From positions 1 through 59,622 of the forward strand of contig JAAMXY010000724.1 in assembly GCA_019677205.1 (NCBI GenBank): a DNA stretch of 59,622 nucleotides, written 5' to 3'. Below the pieces are notes generated by a model. It was not told where the DNA came from and searched no databases. It worked only from the letters and a program-made list of their open reading frames with translations. Below, piece after piece: positions 58,906-59,622 of this stretch. The translations under genes were made by a program, and so were the position numbers. Positions within the stretch are counted from its first letter, which is position 1. Every line of letters starts with the position of its first letter. Source of the DNA: Pinguiococcus pyrenoidosus. Taxonomy: Eukaryota; Sar; Pinguiophyceae; Pinguiochrysidales; Pinguiochrysidaceae.

Positions 58906-59622
58906 ATGGCGGACGCGCGCGGCGCGAGCGAGCCACAAGTGAGCGCGGACAGCGACGACGATTTCGGGGCCTTCGAAGATGCGCCGATGCCGTCCGAGCC
59001 GGCGAATGCGAGCGGACTAGATCTTCACGGCGCGTTATCTCCCGTGAAGGACAGCGCCGCTGCCGAGCTGGATTCTGCCGCGGAGGTTCCGTTGGAGAGG
59101 GGTGCTGCCGTGGCTGCCGAGGAGGACGAGTTCGGGGACTTCGAAGACGCGGCGGTGGTGGAGGTTCCCAAAGAAGCGCAAAGCGCGGAAGACGAAGTTA
59201 ACGGGGACTACGGCGGCTTTAACGAGGCCCCTGCGGTGGGCGGGACTTCGCAAACTTCGCAAACTTCGCAAGTTGAAGGCGAGGGCATCGCGGAGTTAAG
59301 TAAATCGCCGTGGACGGAGGAAGGAGCTGTGGGAAATGGCGGCGTCTTGGAAGAGTCCGCCCAAAGGCAAGCGGATCTCGCGGCGAATGCGAATGCGAAT
59401 GCGGATGTGGATGTGGATGCAGGTGGAAGCACCGACTTCCAAAGCTCCGGCAGGGTGCAAGAGAGCGGTCGGCTTGAGCTGGACGATCCACAAGATCAAC
59501 AGGATCAGGCAAATGGGAGTGTCGGCTCGGAGAGTGGCGTCGTTGGCCACTTAGGGACGGATGATGCCAACGCCGTAAATGGCGATAGCATCGGCGACCT
59601 ACAGGCAAGACAGGAGGACATC
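58906..59622 (+). CDS. Acidic FGxF-motif protein (aftiphilin-like), 5' part only
   Basis: The frame opens with ATG at 58906 and is uninterrupted for 239 codons to the window end, so the 3' part is missing. The product is strongly acidic and disordered. It has three spaced motifs, DDDFGAFEDAP, EDEFGDFEDAA and NGDYGGFNEAP. FGxF in acidic context is the binding motif for AP-1 gamma-ear and GGA domains, found repeatedly in aftiphilin and gamma-synergin of the clathrin pathway. A TSQ repeat (9-bp unit, 59247-59274) and an Asn-Ala/Asp-Val hexamer repeat (about 59384-59421) follow. Whether a folded domain follows is unknown. Confidence 0.6.
   Translation, partial: MADARGASEPQVSADSDDDFGAFEDAPMPSEPANASGLDLHGALSPVKDSAAAELDSAAEVPLERGAAVAAEEDEFGDFEDAAVVEVPKEAQSAEDEVNGDYGGFNEAPAVGGTSQTSQTSQVEGEGIAELSKSPWTEEGAVGNGGVLEESAQRQADLAANANANADVDVDAGGSTDFQSSGRVQESGRLELDDPQDQQDQANGSVGSESGVVGHLGTDDANAVNGDSIGDLQARQEDI

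Noticed and set aside
1..59622. tRNA, rRNA, spliceosomal RNA and CRISPR signals
   Set aside because: Scanning by eye for tRNA B-box words, U1/U6 cores and spaced direct repeats gave nothing convincing; a covariance-model search would be decisive.

Overview
The window is nuclear DNA from a gene-dense, GC-rich, intron-poor single-celled eukaryote. About 26 protein-coding loci are supported. Several genes carry one to five short GT-AG introns (about 60-160 bp), while many long genes have none. Three proteins (NAGS at 16556, an unknown at 21932, a cysteine dioxygenase at 52272) begin with a signal peptide followed by a Phe at or near the predicted cleavage point. That is the presequence style of algae with a complex red plastid (heterokont, haptophyte or cryptophyte type). 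A kinesin-9 gene suggests a motile flagellum. The species cannot be named from the sequence alone.

Layout. 1-2198: the right part of a decayed pogo/Tigger-type DNA transposon, interrupted by a segment with an ORF on the opposite strand. 2764-26779: inositol polyphosphate kinase, GT47 exostosin-like glycosyltransferase, ABCG half-transporter, SCYL2-like pseudokinase, Gemin2, TTC5, MOCS2A/MoaD, N-acetylglutamate synthase, a GT41 (OGT/SPINDLY-type) enzyme with a signal peptide, an unknown plastid-type protein, a small secretory protein, a BioD-like/DRTGG protein and a 59-residue membrane protein. 26780-36387 is poorer in genes. It holds one Ser/Arg-rich unknown, a doubtful locus, a 1309-residue Gln/His-rich protein, microsatellites, minisatellites and a broken coding relic. 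36388-59622: a tesmin/LIN54-type CXC protein, a ubiquitin-like/Tudor-knot protein crossed by a 113-N gap, a SAM/armadillo-like protein, kinesin-9, pICln, an S28 serine carboxypeptidase, cysteine dioxygenase, an ankyrin protein, V-ATPase subunit H, and the 5' part of an FGxF-motif protein that runs off the end.

Organisation. Neighbouring genes alternate strand almost without exception (20 of 24 adjacent pairs). Convergent pairs are often separated by only 39-320 bp. Divergent pairs are separated by 260-1800 bp, and several of these gaps carry clusters of CCAAT/ATTGG boxes. The order looks like a chain of bidirectional promoters rather than functional operons.

Functional links are loose: Gemin2 and pICln (Sm-core snRNP assembly), SCYL2 and the FGxF protein (clathrin/adaptor traffic), and SCYL2, V-ATPase H and S28 peptidase (endolysosomal system). 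No tRNA, rRNA, snRNA, CRISPR array or viral gene was recognised.
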